64,000 bases of DNA from Berberis thunbergii (taxonomy: Eukaryota; Streptophyta; Magnoliopsida; Ranunculales; Berberidaceae). This document shows positions 33,770 to 46,260 of the stretch, one piece after another (the first letter of the stretch is position 1; every line of letters begins with the position of its first letter). The translations under genes and the position numbers were made by a program. Where the stretch lies: contig QNQO01006979.1 in assembly GCA_003290165.1 (NCBI GenBank), positions 806,001-870,000 on the forward strand, written 5' to 3'. Under the pieces are notes generated by a model. That model searched no databases and was not told the DNA's origin. It saw only the letters and a list, made by a program, of their open reading frames with translations.

Positions 33770-36250
33770 ATGCGTCATTCGCCAAACTAAGGTGTCGGGT
33801 AAACATAGGGAAAATATGTCGTGTTTTGTTTCCCATAACAAACAAATACACATTGGTAACGGTTCGCTGCTAGCTCTAACATATCTGGGTCCATAAACCA
33901 ACTTTTCTTGCATATCCGCACCTGACCTTCTGAAATTACCAAAGCGTCCTTCACAACCTTTGCCCATGACTCATGCCACATTGCAAGCCACAACTCTTCA
34001 TTACTTTGAAGCTCCATCAGCAGGTCTTTTCGTACATGTTTCCTACCGCTTTTGTCGTCATAATAAAAGAATTTGGCTATGCATCGAAAGCCATAGTTTT
34101 CGTCGCCTGGAACGTTGTCAATGTTGTAAATATAATCCCGTATCCAAGACAAAATATGCCCAATCAATCTATTGTTATGATTTTTGGGATTCTCCTTTTT
34201 GATTGACAACTTCTTACTTTTGCCTTTCATTTTTCTTGTGTCATGGCGTATTCGTGTCCCGATGGATCCCTTTTTGTGGACCTCTCGTGCTTAGCCAACT
34301 TCTTCTTTTTAGCCTCCCCTTTCCAACCAAAAATGTTAATGGTTCAATCATCACACTATCATCTGGGGAACTCAACTCTATAAGCTTCATCTTTATCATC
34401 AACTTCTGATCATGAGTTGACTCATTGAACCTATTCATAAGGGCGTCAACCACTGGGTCTATATTCACATCGCCACATTCACGAATAGGTGTTGTGCCAA
34501 GTTGAAGCCAATACTTGTCTATGGTGCGTACCAAAATTTGTCCTGTGGAAGTTAGATAATCTGTAAGTTCATGAGCGCAAGGTAATCCATGAGTCATTCG
34601 AAGCACACAACCACACTTGACAGGGTCAACCCCCACATTTTCATACCTCCGAATTTCTGAATTGATCAAATCAATAGCCATGTACGCCACTGACCCATGA
34701 AGTATGACAAATAAAGTGGAGTTATGGTCAGTCTTCACCTTCGTCAGACTATGCTGAAATGACGACTCTATCTCGACCAGTTGGATTTCGATCATATCAT
34801 GCATCTTTGTCTAGACATTAAGGAGTGTACCTTGTGAATTTTCCAATAAGTGTTTTGAGTGTGCATCTTCAACTCGATCTGTTGTTCGTTGCCTAAAATG
34901 CATAAATTTATCGGTCCATGCACTGACAAAGTATTCCTTATGGGGATACTAAACTGTCTTGAGATATTCCAAACACTTTGGGTATTTCCCCATCTTCTAT
35001 CAAACTTAATTGTGGCATTGTTCCATTTATCTTCTGTACTCGATCTATACAAATCTGAAAAGGAATCTATAAACTTGGCCCACTGGTCATTGTCCTCAAA
35101 GTGTTTCTTGCAATTTTTCTCAACATTTATGTTGATTTTCCATGTGCACAATAATCTCATTACTTTTGGAAAAGCTCGCTCAATTGCCTTGATCAAACCT
35201 AGTTCTCTATCAGTCACAAACAAGCTTGACAAATTGTCTGGCTCGAAAATTCATACAAGTTTTTCCAATGCCCAAGCGTATGACTCTTTATTCTCAGAAC
35301 ACATAAAACAAAATGCAACATTAAAGGTCTTTCTGGTGGACGTCATACCAACAATTTCAAACAACGACATCCTATAATGATTCGTTTTATACATGCAATC
35401 CGTAAACATTACTTGTGAAAAACACTTTGTCAACTGAATAGATTTAGGATGTGCCCAAAAAAGGTTGGGGACTCTATTCCCTTGATCAATAGAATGCCAC
35501 TCTATTTACTTGTACTCCCTTTACAACTCTAGAGTATGTTGCAAAGCCGTCTTGCCTATTTGTTCGAGTACCTTTAGCTGACACAATACATTGTAAATAT
35601 GCTTCAAATTCGAGATATTATTCGGATACCTCTTTTTTAGCCGAGACAATATGTTGCGAGGGCTCACACCGGACTTCACCATATTATGCATATAAATCAT
35701 CTTCTCTACATTCAATTTTTCAGCAAACGAATAACCTATAAGTGACTCTGATTAAGATTGTGGGTTCCACATGTCACTTGCAACCTTCAATGGTCATTCT
35801 CCAGTGGGATCCCTCTCAATTGATCGAACAAAATTCTTTAACATTTTATCGGGCTTCCCTCCCCTTTCACAACCAAAATGGATCATTCTCTTCCGTATTT
35901 GATTAATCGGTTTCCGATTTAGTGATAATAACAGCTATGTTATTATCCCTACCGATGCCTTGGACCCAAACTATCAACGTAGACCTTGATGAGAATACCT
36001 ACAAAAATTTTAAACTTGTTAATAACAACAACATATTTATAATAATGGAAAATGGTGAAAATGAAAATAAGTAAAAACTTACATACCTCGTCCGTAAAAA
36101 AATAACTGACTATCATCGACTACCAGTACCAATGATCTTTCTTCATTGTTATTTTCACCACTTCCATCAACATTATGCATAATGATTCAATTTATAATTA
36201 GTTTGATATATTAATTAAAATTTTAATTTACTTAACAACAAAATGACGGT
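33770..36250 (-). pseudogene. MULE transposase with SWIM finger and OTU domain
   Basis: Minus strand, N to C. N-terminal CERGGKPDK (about 35870) belongs to the FAR1/MULE DNA-binding type. VSPRNILSRLKKRYPNNISN follows at about 35665-35605. The DDE core has FTDCMYKTNHYR (about 35410-35375, first Asp), YAWALEKLV and LFVTDRELGLIKAIERAFP (about 35222-35165, second Asp). The SWIM finger CGCVLRMTHGLPCAHEL (about 34620-34570) is intact. After a frameshift near 34250 comes an OTU-type cysteine protease domain (34230-33787) with NVPGDENYGFRCIAKFF and MLELAANRYQCVFVCYG. OTU proteases expect D-G-N-C; here it is D-E-N-Y, so the nucleophile is lost. OTU fusions to MULE transposases are known in plants. Stops, frameshifts and split frames mark a pseudogene. 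Confidence 0.85.
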
Positions 36251-36565
36251 TACTTCTAAATGGTTCGTCTGTGAGTTCTCAACATCGTTAAAAGACATCT
36301 CCATAACTATTATATCCATCAGAAATGCCTATGCACCGGTGCATCATACAATAATCAATCAATTATTTAAAAAAAATTTACATGCAAATTAGATTAAAAT
36401 TTTTTTATGCAAATTACCTCCATTGAAATGGATTGTCTTTGTTCTTTAAATTGCTCATCTTCTTCACCCTCATGTTCAGCCTTAAAATCTTCATTTCTAA
36501 CATCATCAACTTTACTAAAAGTGACGAGAAACGATTAGGGTTTTGTGACGATCTAGTTTCATGGA

Positions 36566-37080
36566 TTGATGACGATGATCAACATTCCTAAGCCATGTTA
36601 CCTTATAGCCTCTCGAGGAGAAGATGGTACCAATGAGAGAGGTGTTCTACAGAGCCCTGGGAAGCCTGCGATCCCAACTGGTGGTGTTTTAGATGCAACG
36701 TTGGTGCAATCTGGGCATGAAGGTGGATCTGGAAATGAGGATACATCTCTTGCTTTAATGTCATCAACTAACGAAGCTTTAAATGTTGAGATGAATACGC
36801 ATGCAAAACCTAGTAACTACATGCAACATGTAGAGCAATCTCAGCCAATGTGTTGGGCTTCATTGTTTGTTAATCGTAAAGGAGATGCTGGTACCAAACT
36901 ACAGTTTGTTCCTCCAACGACTGTGAATGGGAAGAAAGTAGTTTAGATCAAACTTTCTGATCATGAAAAGAGGCTAGGCGAATGTGAAAGTTATCTGGTG
37001 GGTAACTTTGTTGGTAAGAGGTTATCATATGGATTTGTGAAAGATAGATTGAAACGATTGTGGGTGTTGGAGTTTGTATA
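36566..37080 (+). pseudogene. LINE ORF1 remnant (DUF4283-type)
   Basis: The frame holds SQPMCWASLFVNRKGDAGTK then LQFVPPTTVNGKKVV (about 36840-36945), stop, and then the next segment ESYLVGNFVGKRLSYGFVKD (about 36988-37048). This pattern (KL-FVPPTV-NGKKVV ... LVGYFVGKKL) marks the DUF4283 N-terminal part of plant LINE ORF1 proteins, nucleic-acid-binding partners of the reverse transcriptase. The C-terminal zinc knuckle is missing because the copia DNA interrupts it. Confidence 0.7.
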
Positions 37081-37084
37081 GCAA

Positions 37085-37640
37085 GTAATAAATATTGAAG
37101 AAATGATGTGTCTGAATTAAGAAATGATGTGTCTTTTGCACTTGAAGCCTTGTTTTGAATTAAGAAAGGATGTGTCTGATCAACACACCCTTTTGTTCTC
37201 TATATATTAAAGAGAAAGATGAGTTATTCAACACATTAATGTTTTCAAGAGTTATTCATTCTTTTTCACTTCTGAGAGAGATCATATTTAATAAATTTGC
37301 CAGAGCCAACATCCATGTGCTACAGTGTGGGTATTAGATAGTTGAATTATGGTAGTCAGTCGCGTAAAGAACTACAACATCGAGTAGAGGCGAATTCTAT
37401 CTATAAGACATAGTATATCCATTAGCCTCTATCTACAAATCAAGACGTACCAATTCCGCCAATTTAAGATAGTGATTTCGCAAGCCTCAATCTGCAATAC
37501 AAGTTAGTAGAATTATTTATTTTATTTGATTTCGTTAATCAATTTATAATGCAAATAGTATTTGTATTGTTATATTATTTATTTCAAATAAATTTATACA
37601 TTGTTTTGATTGTTCTCCAACAATCTATAGACAAAAATTT
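37085..37640. other. Junction region, possibly LTR-derived
   Basis: ATGATGTGTCTGAATTAAG is repeated nearby (about 37101-37170). CTCTATATATTAAAGAG (37199-37215) looks like a TATA-containing LTR segment. Probably a piece of a copia element's LTR/leader next to the RT fragment, but no matching second copy was found. Confidence 0.3.
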
Positions 37641-38070
37641 ATGGAACAATCAGTGAAGGTTTGTAAGCTTGTAAAGTCTCTTTATGGACTTAAACAAGCA
37701 CCTACACAATGACATGAAAAGTTTGATCATACAATGATATCACATGGATTTCGGATCAATGAATGTGATAAATGTGTTTACATCAAACAATTTGACAATG
37801 GTTCTATTATCATTGTATGCTTGTATGTTGATGACATGCTCATCGTGGGACCAAACTTGGATATCATAAACTTAACTAAGAAAATATTGAACTCGAGTTT
37901 TGATATGAAAGATATGGTAAAGTTGATGTAATTTTGGGAATAAGAATTCTAAGAAATAATGATGGCTACATACTTACCCAATCACATTATGTGGAAACAA
38001 TTTTGCGAATTTTTTTTTCATTTTGATAGCAATCCGGCCAAAACATCTTATGATCCAAGTTGTCATCTCA
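37641..38070 (+). pseudogene. Copia reverse transcriptase fragment 1
   Basis: Encodes KLVKSLYGLKQAP (about 37667-37705), then CLYVDDMLIVG with an intact YVDD catalytic box (about 37819-37852) and SSFDMKDM. This is the C-terminal half of a copia RT. The next fragment restarts at the N-terminal half of RT, and its sequence differs, so fragment 1 comes from another copia element. Confidence 0.8.
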
Positions 38071-38074
38071 AGAA

Positions 38075-40190
38075 GAATAAGGCAAAAAGTGGTGAAGCAC
38101 AAAGCTCGGTTAGTGGTGAAAGGCTTTGCGCAAAAGAAGGGGATAGAATTTGATGAGATATTTTTACCAGTTGTGAATGTGACCTCTATTAGACTAGTGT
38201 TGAATCTTGCAGCTAGCCTGGACCTTGAGATTGAGTAGTTAGATGTTAAAAATGAATTTCTTCATGAAGACTTGCATGAAGAAATTTACATGACACAACC
38301 AGAGGGTTTTGAAGTGAAAGGAAAGAACATATGGTTTGCAAATTGAAAAAAGAGTATTTATGGGTTGAAACAAGCTCCAAGACAGTGGTATAAGAAGTTT
38401 GACTCATTTATGGTGGGTCATGGGTATAAGAGAACACTTCTAGATCATTGTGTTTATATCAGATATTTTTCACCTAGTAGCTTCATTATTCTCTTGATTT
38501 ATGTTGATGATATGCTAATTGTTGGAAAAAATGTTGATATGATTGGCAGGTTGAAGAAATATTTGTTTATGTCTTTTGATATAAAAGACTTGGGCTCAAC
38601 ACATTTTGGGAATGAAGATTGTACGTGACAGAAAATTAAGAAGTTGTGGTTGTCACAAGAAAAATATGTTGAACGGGTGCTTAAAAGGTTCAACATGAAT
38701 GATGCTAAGCCCGTGAGCACTCCACTTGCTGATCACTTCAAGTTAAGTGCTAAGTTGTCTCCTAGGAATGAGAAAGAAAAGAAGGAGATGACATGTATTC
38801 CATACTCCTCTGTTGTAGGGTGTTTGATGTATGTGATGGTTTGTACAAGACCAGATATTGCTCAAGCAGTTGGTGTTGTGAGTCGGTATCTTGATAATCC
38901 AGGAAAAGAAAATTTGGATGCAGTTAAATGAATTATGAGGCACTTGAAGGGTACTTCAAAGCTTTGATTACGTTTTGGTAATTTAGGAGTCGTATTGGAA
39001 GGGTTCATAGATGCAGATATGGCAGGTGATCTTGACAGGAAGAGGTCCACTTCAGGTTATGTTTTCACTTTTGCAGGGGGAGCTGTATCTTGGCAGTCTA
39101 GATTGCAAAAGTGTGTTGCCTTGTCAACGACTAAAGCCGAATACATTGCCATTACTGAAGCAGAGAATGAAATATTATGGTTGAAAAGATTACTCAAGGA
39201 ATTGGGTGTGAATCAAAATAAATATGTTGTGCACTGTGACAGATGTTGATGATATGCTAATTGTTGGAAAAGATGTTGATATGATTGGCAAGTTGAAGAA
39301 ATATTTGTTTATGTACGTCTTTTGATATAAAAGACTTGGGCTCAACACATTTTGGGAATGAAGATTGTACGTGACAGAAAATTAAGAAGTTGTGGTTGTC
39401 ACAAGAAAAATATGTTGAACAAATGCTTAAAATGTTCAACATGAATGATGCTAAGCCTGTGAGCACTCCACTTGCTAATCACTTCAAGTTAAATGCTAAG
39501 TTGTCTCCTAGGACTGAGAAAAAAGAAAAAGGAGATGACATGTATTCCATACTCCTCTGTTGTAGGGTGTTTGATGTATGCGATGGTTTATACAAGACCA
39601 GATATTGCTCAAGCAATTGGTGTTGTGAGTCGGTATCTTGATAATCCAGGAAAAGAACATTTGGATGCAGTTAAATGAATTTTGAGGCACTTGAAGGGTA
39701 CTTCAAAGCTTTGTTTATGCTTTGGTAATTCATGAGCCGTATTGGAATGCAGATATGGCAGGTGATCTTGACAGGATGAGGTCTACTTCAGGTTATGTTT
39801 TCACTTTTGCAGGTGGAGCTGTATCTTGACAGTTTAGATTGCAAAAGTGTGTTGCCTTGTCAACGATTGAAGCTGAATACATTGCCATTACTAAAGCAGG
39901 AAATGAAATATTATGGTTGAAAATATTACTCAAGGAATTGGGTGTGAATCAAAATAAATATGGTGTGCATTGTGTCAGTCAGAGTGCCATAGAGTTGAGC
40001 AAGAATGCCACATGCCATGAGCGTACCATGCATATTGATACTCATTACCATTGGATATGTGATGTGCTTGAGAAGAATTGTTTCCAACTTGAGAAGATTC
40101 GCACTAGCAAAAATCCTTCCAACATGATGACAAAAGTGGTTCCTAAAGAGAAACATGAGTTCTGTAGAGAGTTCATTGGAATGGCCTAAT
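38075..40190 (+). pseudogene. Copia RT-RNase H pseudogene 2 with internal tandem duplication
   Basis: Starts in RT with KARLVVKGFAQKKGIEFDEI (about 38098-38157), continues LDVKNEFLHEDLHEEIYM, KSIYGLKQAPRQWYKKFD, LIYVDDMLIVGK (YVDD intact, about 38496-38530), then RNase H with SYRKRSTSGYVFT-type and WLKRLLKELGVNQNKY segments. The stretch 38501-39240 is then repeated as 39243-39974 before the true C-terminus HIDTHYHWICDVLE...EFCREFIGMA ends at 40189. Several stops (38237-38239, 38344-38346, 38929-38931) show decay. It is 5'-truncated: no gag, protease or integrase is left. Confidence 0.85.
38501..39974 (+). repeat. Tandem duplication of ~740 bp in copia RT/RNase H
   Basis: ATGTTGATGATATGCTAATT starts at 38501 and again at 39243, and the two blocks are closely similar throughout, with small indels. 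Copy 2 has lost about 17 bp near 39746 and gained TACG near 39312. The junction lies inside RNase H (GTGCACTGTGAC/AGATG). Confidence 0.9.
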
Positions 40191-40234
40191 GTACTTAGGC
40201 TATGGTTCCCTCTTATGGTCTAGAAGGGGAGGTT

Positions 40235-40809
40235 TGTTGGGTTGGGAACAACCCATTAGGGTGGACCAGACCCTGAATTTAAAATAGCAACTAGGGTTAC
40301 TATTGATGTTTATAAATATCAGAAGAGAAAGAAAGAAAAAAGGACAGACCGGCATTTTGTTTTGTGCAACGGCTGTGTGCGCGAGTCTCCATTGTTAGAG
40401 AAGAAAGAAGGAAAAGATGAGCTGATTGTTGGGGTTTGATTGAAGACTCACAAGTGTCTTTTGGATCCGTTTCTTGTCTGATTTTGGTGCTGTTTGTTTC
40501 GGTGTATTGTTCATTTGATTGGAAGTTGTTTGAAGTTCTTGTGAGGTAACCCTTGTATTGCTCCTTATATTCCTCAAGCCTTGGGCAAAAAGCTTGAGAA
40601 GAACATTGTACTTCTCTTATTGATTAGTGGATTGATTGGATTTGCTCCGTGGTTTTTTACCCTTCATCTTGAAGGGTTTTCCATGTATATCTTGGTGTTA
40701 TTTATTTTGTATTTATTATTTGCTTGCATTGAATATTTGTTTGGAAATATTACTTGGTTCTTCCATTGATAGAATTTCTTTATAGGTGTTTGCTTTGTTT
40801 TCCCCAACA
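40235..40809 (+). repeat. 3' LTR of copia remnant
   Basis: Starts TGTTGGGTTGGG after a purine tract AGAAGGGGAGG and ends TTTTCCCCAACA, giving inverted ends TGTTGGG/CCCAACA. TATA box TATAAATA at 40311-40318. About 575 bp. No 5' partner LTR was found in the window. LINE sequence resumes directly after it. Confidence 0.7.
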
Positions 40810-42900
40810 TGGTTTGGTGAAAAAGTTTAAACAAGTTAAAGCAAAGCTCATAAAATGGAGAAAAACCCGGTTTGTGACTACGCATAGCACAATTTTTACA
40901 GCTGAACAGATGACGGAGAACTTGCAGGCTGCAGTGCAATCACATCCGCTTGATCAATCAATAGCTGCTCTAGAGCGTATTGTAGTGAATAATTACGTTA
41001 GAGCAGTCAGGAGTGAGCTATCAAAACTATAGCAGAGGGCTAAAGAAAAGCATGCGTGATGGTGATGAGAATGTTACTTATTTTCACAATTGTTTAAGAG
41101 AACGCAGGTCAAAGAACAAGATTTTATCTTTATATAACTCGGCCAATGAGAAGTTGGAAACTATGGAAGAGATTAGTGCGGAATGCATATGATACTTTGA
41201 AGAGGTTTTTGGCGGTACTCAGGAGGTGTATGACACATCGATGTTTGATAATTTACAGGTAGAGTGTCATTAATGCGGAAAAAGGTGTTGAATTGTGCAA
41301 TGATGTTACCAAGGATGAAATAATTGACACCTTAGCTTCAATGGATAATAACAAGTCCCCGGGTCCGGATGTGTTCTCTTCATTGTTTTTTAAATCAGCT
41401 TGGAGGATAATTGGAGATGAATTTGTTAAGTTTATCCAAAACTGCTTTTGAAGTGGGCACTTGCTTGGGGAGGTAAATGCAACTTGTATTGCTTTAATTC
41501 CTAAAGTTCCTAATGCTTCTTATCTCAATGACTACAGACCCATTTCATGTTGCAATGTGCTGTATAAAAGCATCACCAAAATTATAATGAACATAATGAA
41601 GAAAGTGGTAGGGAGGTTGGTCAGTTTAAATCAGTATGCCTTTATAAAGGGCAGATATATACATGACAACATTATGCTAGCTCGTGAGTTAGTTAGGAAC
41701 TACCATAGAGATCATGGACCGCCTAGGTGTGCAGCGAAGATAGACCTTAGAAAGCCTATGATACTATAAGGTGCGAGTCCATCTATTAGATAATGCGCAA
41801 GATGTGTTTCCCTGTGGTATTCATCAATTGGGTTCGCATGTGCATCTCCACTGCAAGGTTCTCTATATCCATCAATGTGTCTCGTAAGGGGTTCATTAAG
41901 GCTACAAGAGGAATCCGTCAAGGTTGCCCAATGTTTCCGTACTTGTTTGTACTAGTAATGGAGATATTTCACTTGTTATTGAAACACAAAGTAGAGAGTG
42001 GCTTGTATAAGCTGCATTGCAAATGCAACGACCCAGTGATTACCCATTTAAGCTTTGCATATGATTAGATGGTGTTTTTTCAAGGTGACCAACACTCAGC
42101 TAGGGCCCTAAATGAGGTATTGGGGAGCTTCAATGATTGTATAGGTCTGGCTATTAATTGTTCCAAGAGCAGTTTCTATACGGTAGGGATCTCAGGTAGT
42201 GAACTGCAAGCTATATCCAGAGTTCTAAGCTTTAAGGTAGACACTTTACCCGTCAAATACTTGGGTCTTCCCCTCATATCCTCTCGACTTTCTTATCATG
42301 ACTGTATTCCACTGGTTGAAAAAGTGAGGAAACGTGTTCTCTCCTGGAAGAATAGGGTGCATTCGTATGAGGGAAGAGTTATTCTTATCAGGGCCGTTTT
42401 TAATAGCGTTCATGTATACTAGACTTCATGCTATATTATCCCGAAAATAGCCATCAACGAGCTTATGGTCAGCAGTAGATACATATGAAAAAACTCCACT
42501 AGTTGGCTGGAAGAAGGTGTGCTTACCATTTAATGAAGGAGGGTTGGGCATAAGAAATATTGAATCTTCTAACCTAGCTGCTATGACAAGAGATATTTGG
42601 AACATTGTTTCAAACAAGGAAAATTTATGGGTAAAATGGGTCAGGAAGAATCTTTTAAGAGGGAAAGACTTTTGGCTGATGGAAATTCCAGGGGATTGTT
42701 CATGGTGCTGGAGAAACTTTCTTGATTGTAGAGATGCTGCTAGTACTATGATTACTCACTCAATTGGAGATGGGGAGGGCACCCTATTGTGGAAAGAGCC
42801 TTGGCACCCTATGGGTATTCTAATGTCACGATTTCCACGACACCTAATGTATGATTCACTATTGAACAAAAATGCTAAGGTTAGTGCGTTCATTAGATAA
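40810..42900 (+). pseudogene. LINE endonuclease-RT linker and reverse transcriptase
   Basis: Begins GLVKKFKQVKAKLIKWRKTR (linker before RT). After disrupted sequence come MDNNKSPGPDVF-like DNA (about 41340-41375), NATCIALIPKVPNASYLNDY and RPISCCNVLYKSITKI (about 41470-41580), FIKGRYIHDNIMLARELV, then GIRQGCPMFPYLF (about 41909-41950). The catalytic FADD box is replaced by FAYD followed by a stop (about 42055-42068). LAINCSKSSF and KYLGLPLISSRLS follow, then a zf-RVT-like segment LPFNEGGLGIRN and DIWNIVSNKENLWVKWV. Multiple stops and the destroyed active site make it non-functional. Confidence 0.85.
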
Positions 42901-42940
42901 AGGAAAATGGGGAGGTCTTGACCATGTTCAAGCTACCATT

Positions 42941-45900
42941 TGATAGGGGCATAATTAGGCTATTTTTAGTATCATATTTCTATATATATTTTTAGCTATT
43001 ACTTGTTAATTATGGTACTAATTGTTATTTTCGTGTTTGTGTAGGTTTCCAATTACAAGATTTTAAAATAGAAACTAAGTGAAGCAAATTGGCAACTAAT
43101 TGCACAAGGAAACCACACAAACAAGGAAACCAAGCAAAGAAGGAAACCACACAAACAAGGAAACCAAGCAAAGAAGGAAACAAAACAATTATAAAAGGGA
43201 TGAAACCTTGCTTTGAATAGATCCATCCAGCAACAGCCTCCCCATCTATAGCCTCCACAGCAAGCCCTAACCCATCATCGCAACAGTCCATCAGCAACAA
43301 CAACCCTCTCCCTGTTTCGCTCCCATCACAGCTACACAGACATCGTCACAGTCGCTCATTCTCACCTTGATCTCTCTCTCTTAAACGATCACATCCACCA
43401 TCATTGATAAACCCTCGTCTCAGTCCACTCTTTCGCTGTCCTTGATTGTCGCCACCAATCGCCACCTCGCAAAACCCTAGCCATCGTCTCAGTCCCTCGT
43501 CCTTCCCTCTTCGTCCCTTTTCGTTCTCAGCCAAAGCCTTCATCGCCATCCCCCTCGCATCCTCTTTTCACTGGAGGAGAGGCCGAAGAAGCAGAGATCG
43601 CGAAAGAAGGGAGACTGAAGAAGTAGAGATCGGGAGGAAGGGATATCTTCCTTCACGCTATTTGCACCCCAACACTCCTCTCTCTACCACCACGGATCAG
43701 GCTACAGTGTTTTGTTTCATTTCTTAACTCATTTTCTTAGTTTTAGTTTGATATTTAATTATGTATTGCTATTCAAACATAATTAATATGTCTAGCTAAA
43801 CTCCTCTTAGTTAGGGGTGGATTCGAAACCGCGAACATGTGCTTTATAAATTAATTGAATTTAATTTTCTTTGCTATTAGTGATTGTGTTTTGCTTAACT
43901 GCTTTATAAAGAAATTTTTTTTTGTATATTTGTTAAGGTGGCCAACTTAGTAAGCATGCTAGGATCTGGGGCTAGAATATAGGAGAGTTTCACCTAATTG
44001 TTATAATCTTGTATTTACAAGTAGTAAATACCAAGGAACGTTGGTAAGGTTAAGTAAAAACCTAGGTAAGAACAAGATGCTGATCATACTTGTAATTGCC
44101 TAGTTAGTGTTCATATTTTTGATAGGGGCATAATTATGCTATTTTTAGTACCATATTTCTATATATATTTTTAGCTATTACTTGTTAATTATGGTACTAA
44201 TTGCTATTTTCATGTTTGTGTAGGTTTCCAATTACAATATTTTAAAATAGAAGCAACTTGGCAATTTAGGAATACTAATTGCACAAGGAATTCACACAAG
44301 CAAGGAAACCACACCAACAAGGAAACCACAGAAAGAGGAAAACAAGAATAAAAGGAGGAAGATACCTGGCTTTGATCGATCCCATCCACTGCATCCATAC
44401 ACAGCATCCACGCTTACAAACCCTAGCCGCCGTCACCCCACCGTCCACATCCAGCGTCGCAGCAAGCCCATCATCACCCATCTTCACCGTCCTCCTTTAC
44501 CTCAACTGTCATCCTCAGTTCATCATCCACCGATCTACATCCTCCTCATCACATCCAGAAACAGACTCCATCAAACCCAATCGAACCCTCATTATCGCAG
44601 ACCCCTTCTCCTCTCGACAGCCCTTCGTCGTCCTCTATCCACTCAACCAATCGACCTCCCCGATTATCGCCACCTCGCCAAACCGTAGCTGTCCCTCGTC
44701 CTTCCCTCTTCGTCCCTTCTTCCCATTCTCAGCCTCGTCATCCCCTTCTCATCAGAGCTTATCGCGAAGAGGGAGGAGCAGAAAGACTGGTGAAGCGATC
44801 GCGAAGGAGCAATTTGCGCGAGGAAGGAAGGAAGATATTTCGTGCTATTCGCACCCCAATTTCACTCAAGGCCACCACAGATCAGTGTTTTGTTTTCATC
44901 TCTAAACATCTATTTCTCTTAATTTTAGTTTGATTATTGATTATGGATTACTGTTTAAACATAATTAATATGTCTAGCTAAACTCCTATTAGTTAGGGGT
45001 GGATTCGAAGCCCCAAACATGTGCTTTATAAATTAATTGAATTTAATCTTCCTTGCTATTAGTGATTGTGTTTTGCTTAACTGCTTTATAGAGAACTTTT
45101 CCTTTTATGTTTGTTAAGGTGGCCAATTTAGTAAGCATGCTAGGATTTGGGGCTAGAGTATAGGAGAGTTTCACCTAATTGTTATGATTCTGTACTCACA
45201 AGTAGTAAATACCAAGGAACGTTGGTAAGGTTAAGTAAAAACCTAGGCAAGAACAAGATGCTGATCATACTTGTAATTGCCTAGTCAGTGTTCATATTTT
45301 CCACAAAACTTAATGATCTTAGATTGCTATTTAACTTGCGATTCCTGTTTAGATAGCATGATAAGAATAGTTTGAAAGCGACGCTTAGTTTAATTCAATG
45401 AACTTGGGAAAATAATAAGATTAATGCAGTGCGGTCACGGTTAGTCTTGAGCATTGTCTCTCACGAGTTAGCAAGTGATTATTGAAGATTAATTTATAAG
45501 CATATGTTTGGTGTGTGGAGATAAACCCTTAGCTATTTTCTCATCTTTGCCATCTCTTTAGTTTATTATCTTTACATTAATTTTCATAGTTATTTTCATA
45601 ATTTAATTTAGAAAATCCAATCCCCTTTTATTTAATTAATTAGGTTGTTAGTTGTCTTTTAATTATTATTAGTGTAATTAACAAGCCCTCTAATCCCCGG
45701 CCTAGAACGATCCCTACTTATTCTATACTACAAATCACAAAGCAGGGTATTAAGTTGTGTGCTACTAAAATAGCGCATCAATTTTTCACAAAATTAATGA
45801 TCTTATATTGTTATTTAACTTGTGATTCCTGTTTAGATAGCATGATAAAAATAATTTGAAAGCGACGCTTAATTCAACGAACTTGGGAAAATAATAAGAT

Positions 45901-46260
45901 TAATGCAGTGCAGTCACGGTTAATCTTGAGCATTGTCTCTAACGAGTTAGCAAGTGGTTATTGAAGATTGCATTATAAGCATATGTTTGGTGTGTGGAGA
46001 TAAACCCTTAGCTAATTTCTCACATTTGCCATCCTTTTAGTTTTATTATCTTTATAGTAATTTTCGTAGTTATTTTCATAGTTTAATTTAGAAAATCCAA
46101 TCCCCCATTATTCAATTAATTAGGTTGTTAGTTGTCTTTTAGTTATTATTAGTGTTAATTGACAAACCCTCTAATCCTCGGTCTAGAATGATCTCTACTT
46201 ATTCTATACTACAATCACAAAGCAGGGCATTAAGTTGTGTGTTACTAAAATAGCGCATCA
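42941..46260 (+). mobile_element. Solo LTR (outer), split by a same-family solo LTR
   Basis: Starts TGATAGGGGCATAATTA and ends CTAAAATAGCGCATCA, the ends of a plant gypsy-type LTR. The outer copy is about 1654 bp once the inner copy and one 5-bp duplication are removed. Flanks: CCATT at 42936-42940 and, after one extra G, CCATT at 46262-46266. It interrupts the LINE between RT and RNase H. It carries a CT-rich transcribed-leader-like tract (43200-43700) but no protein domain. Confidence 0.85.
44120..45780 (+). mobile_element. Solo LTR (inner), inserted in the outer solo LTR
   Basis: A 1661-bp copy of the same LTR with perfect 5-bp flanks ATTTT (44115-44119 and 45781-45785). Its own uninterrupted sequence across GTTCATATTTTCCACAAAAC shows where the outer copy was split. 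A 208-codon open frame inside (44279-44905) is Ser/Pro-rich low-complexity translation of the CT-rich leader and is not called a gene. Confidence 0.88.

Noticed and set aside
34859..35377. 172-codon plus-strand frame
   Set aside because: Lies exactly opposite the MULE transposase DDE region on the minus strand, which carries the recognisable motifs.
44279..44905. 208-codon open frame on the plus strand
   Set aside because: Low-complexity Ser/Pro/His translation of a CT-rich leader inside a solo LTR; the homologous stretch in the outer copy (43200-43730) has no equivalent long frame.
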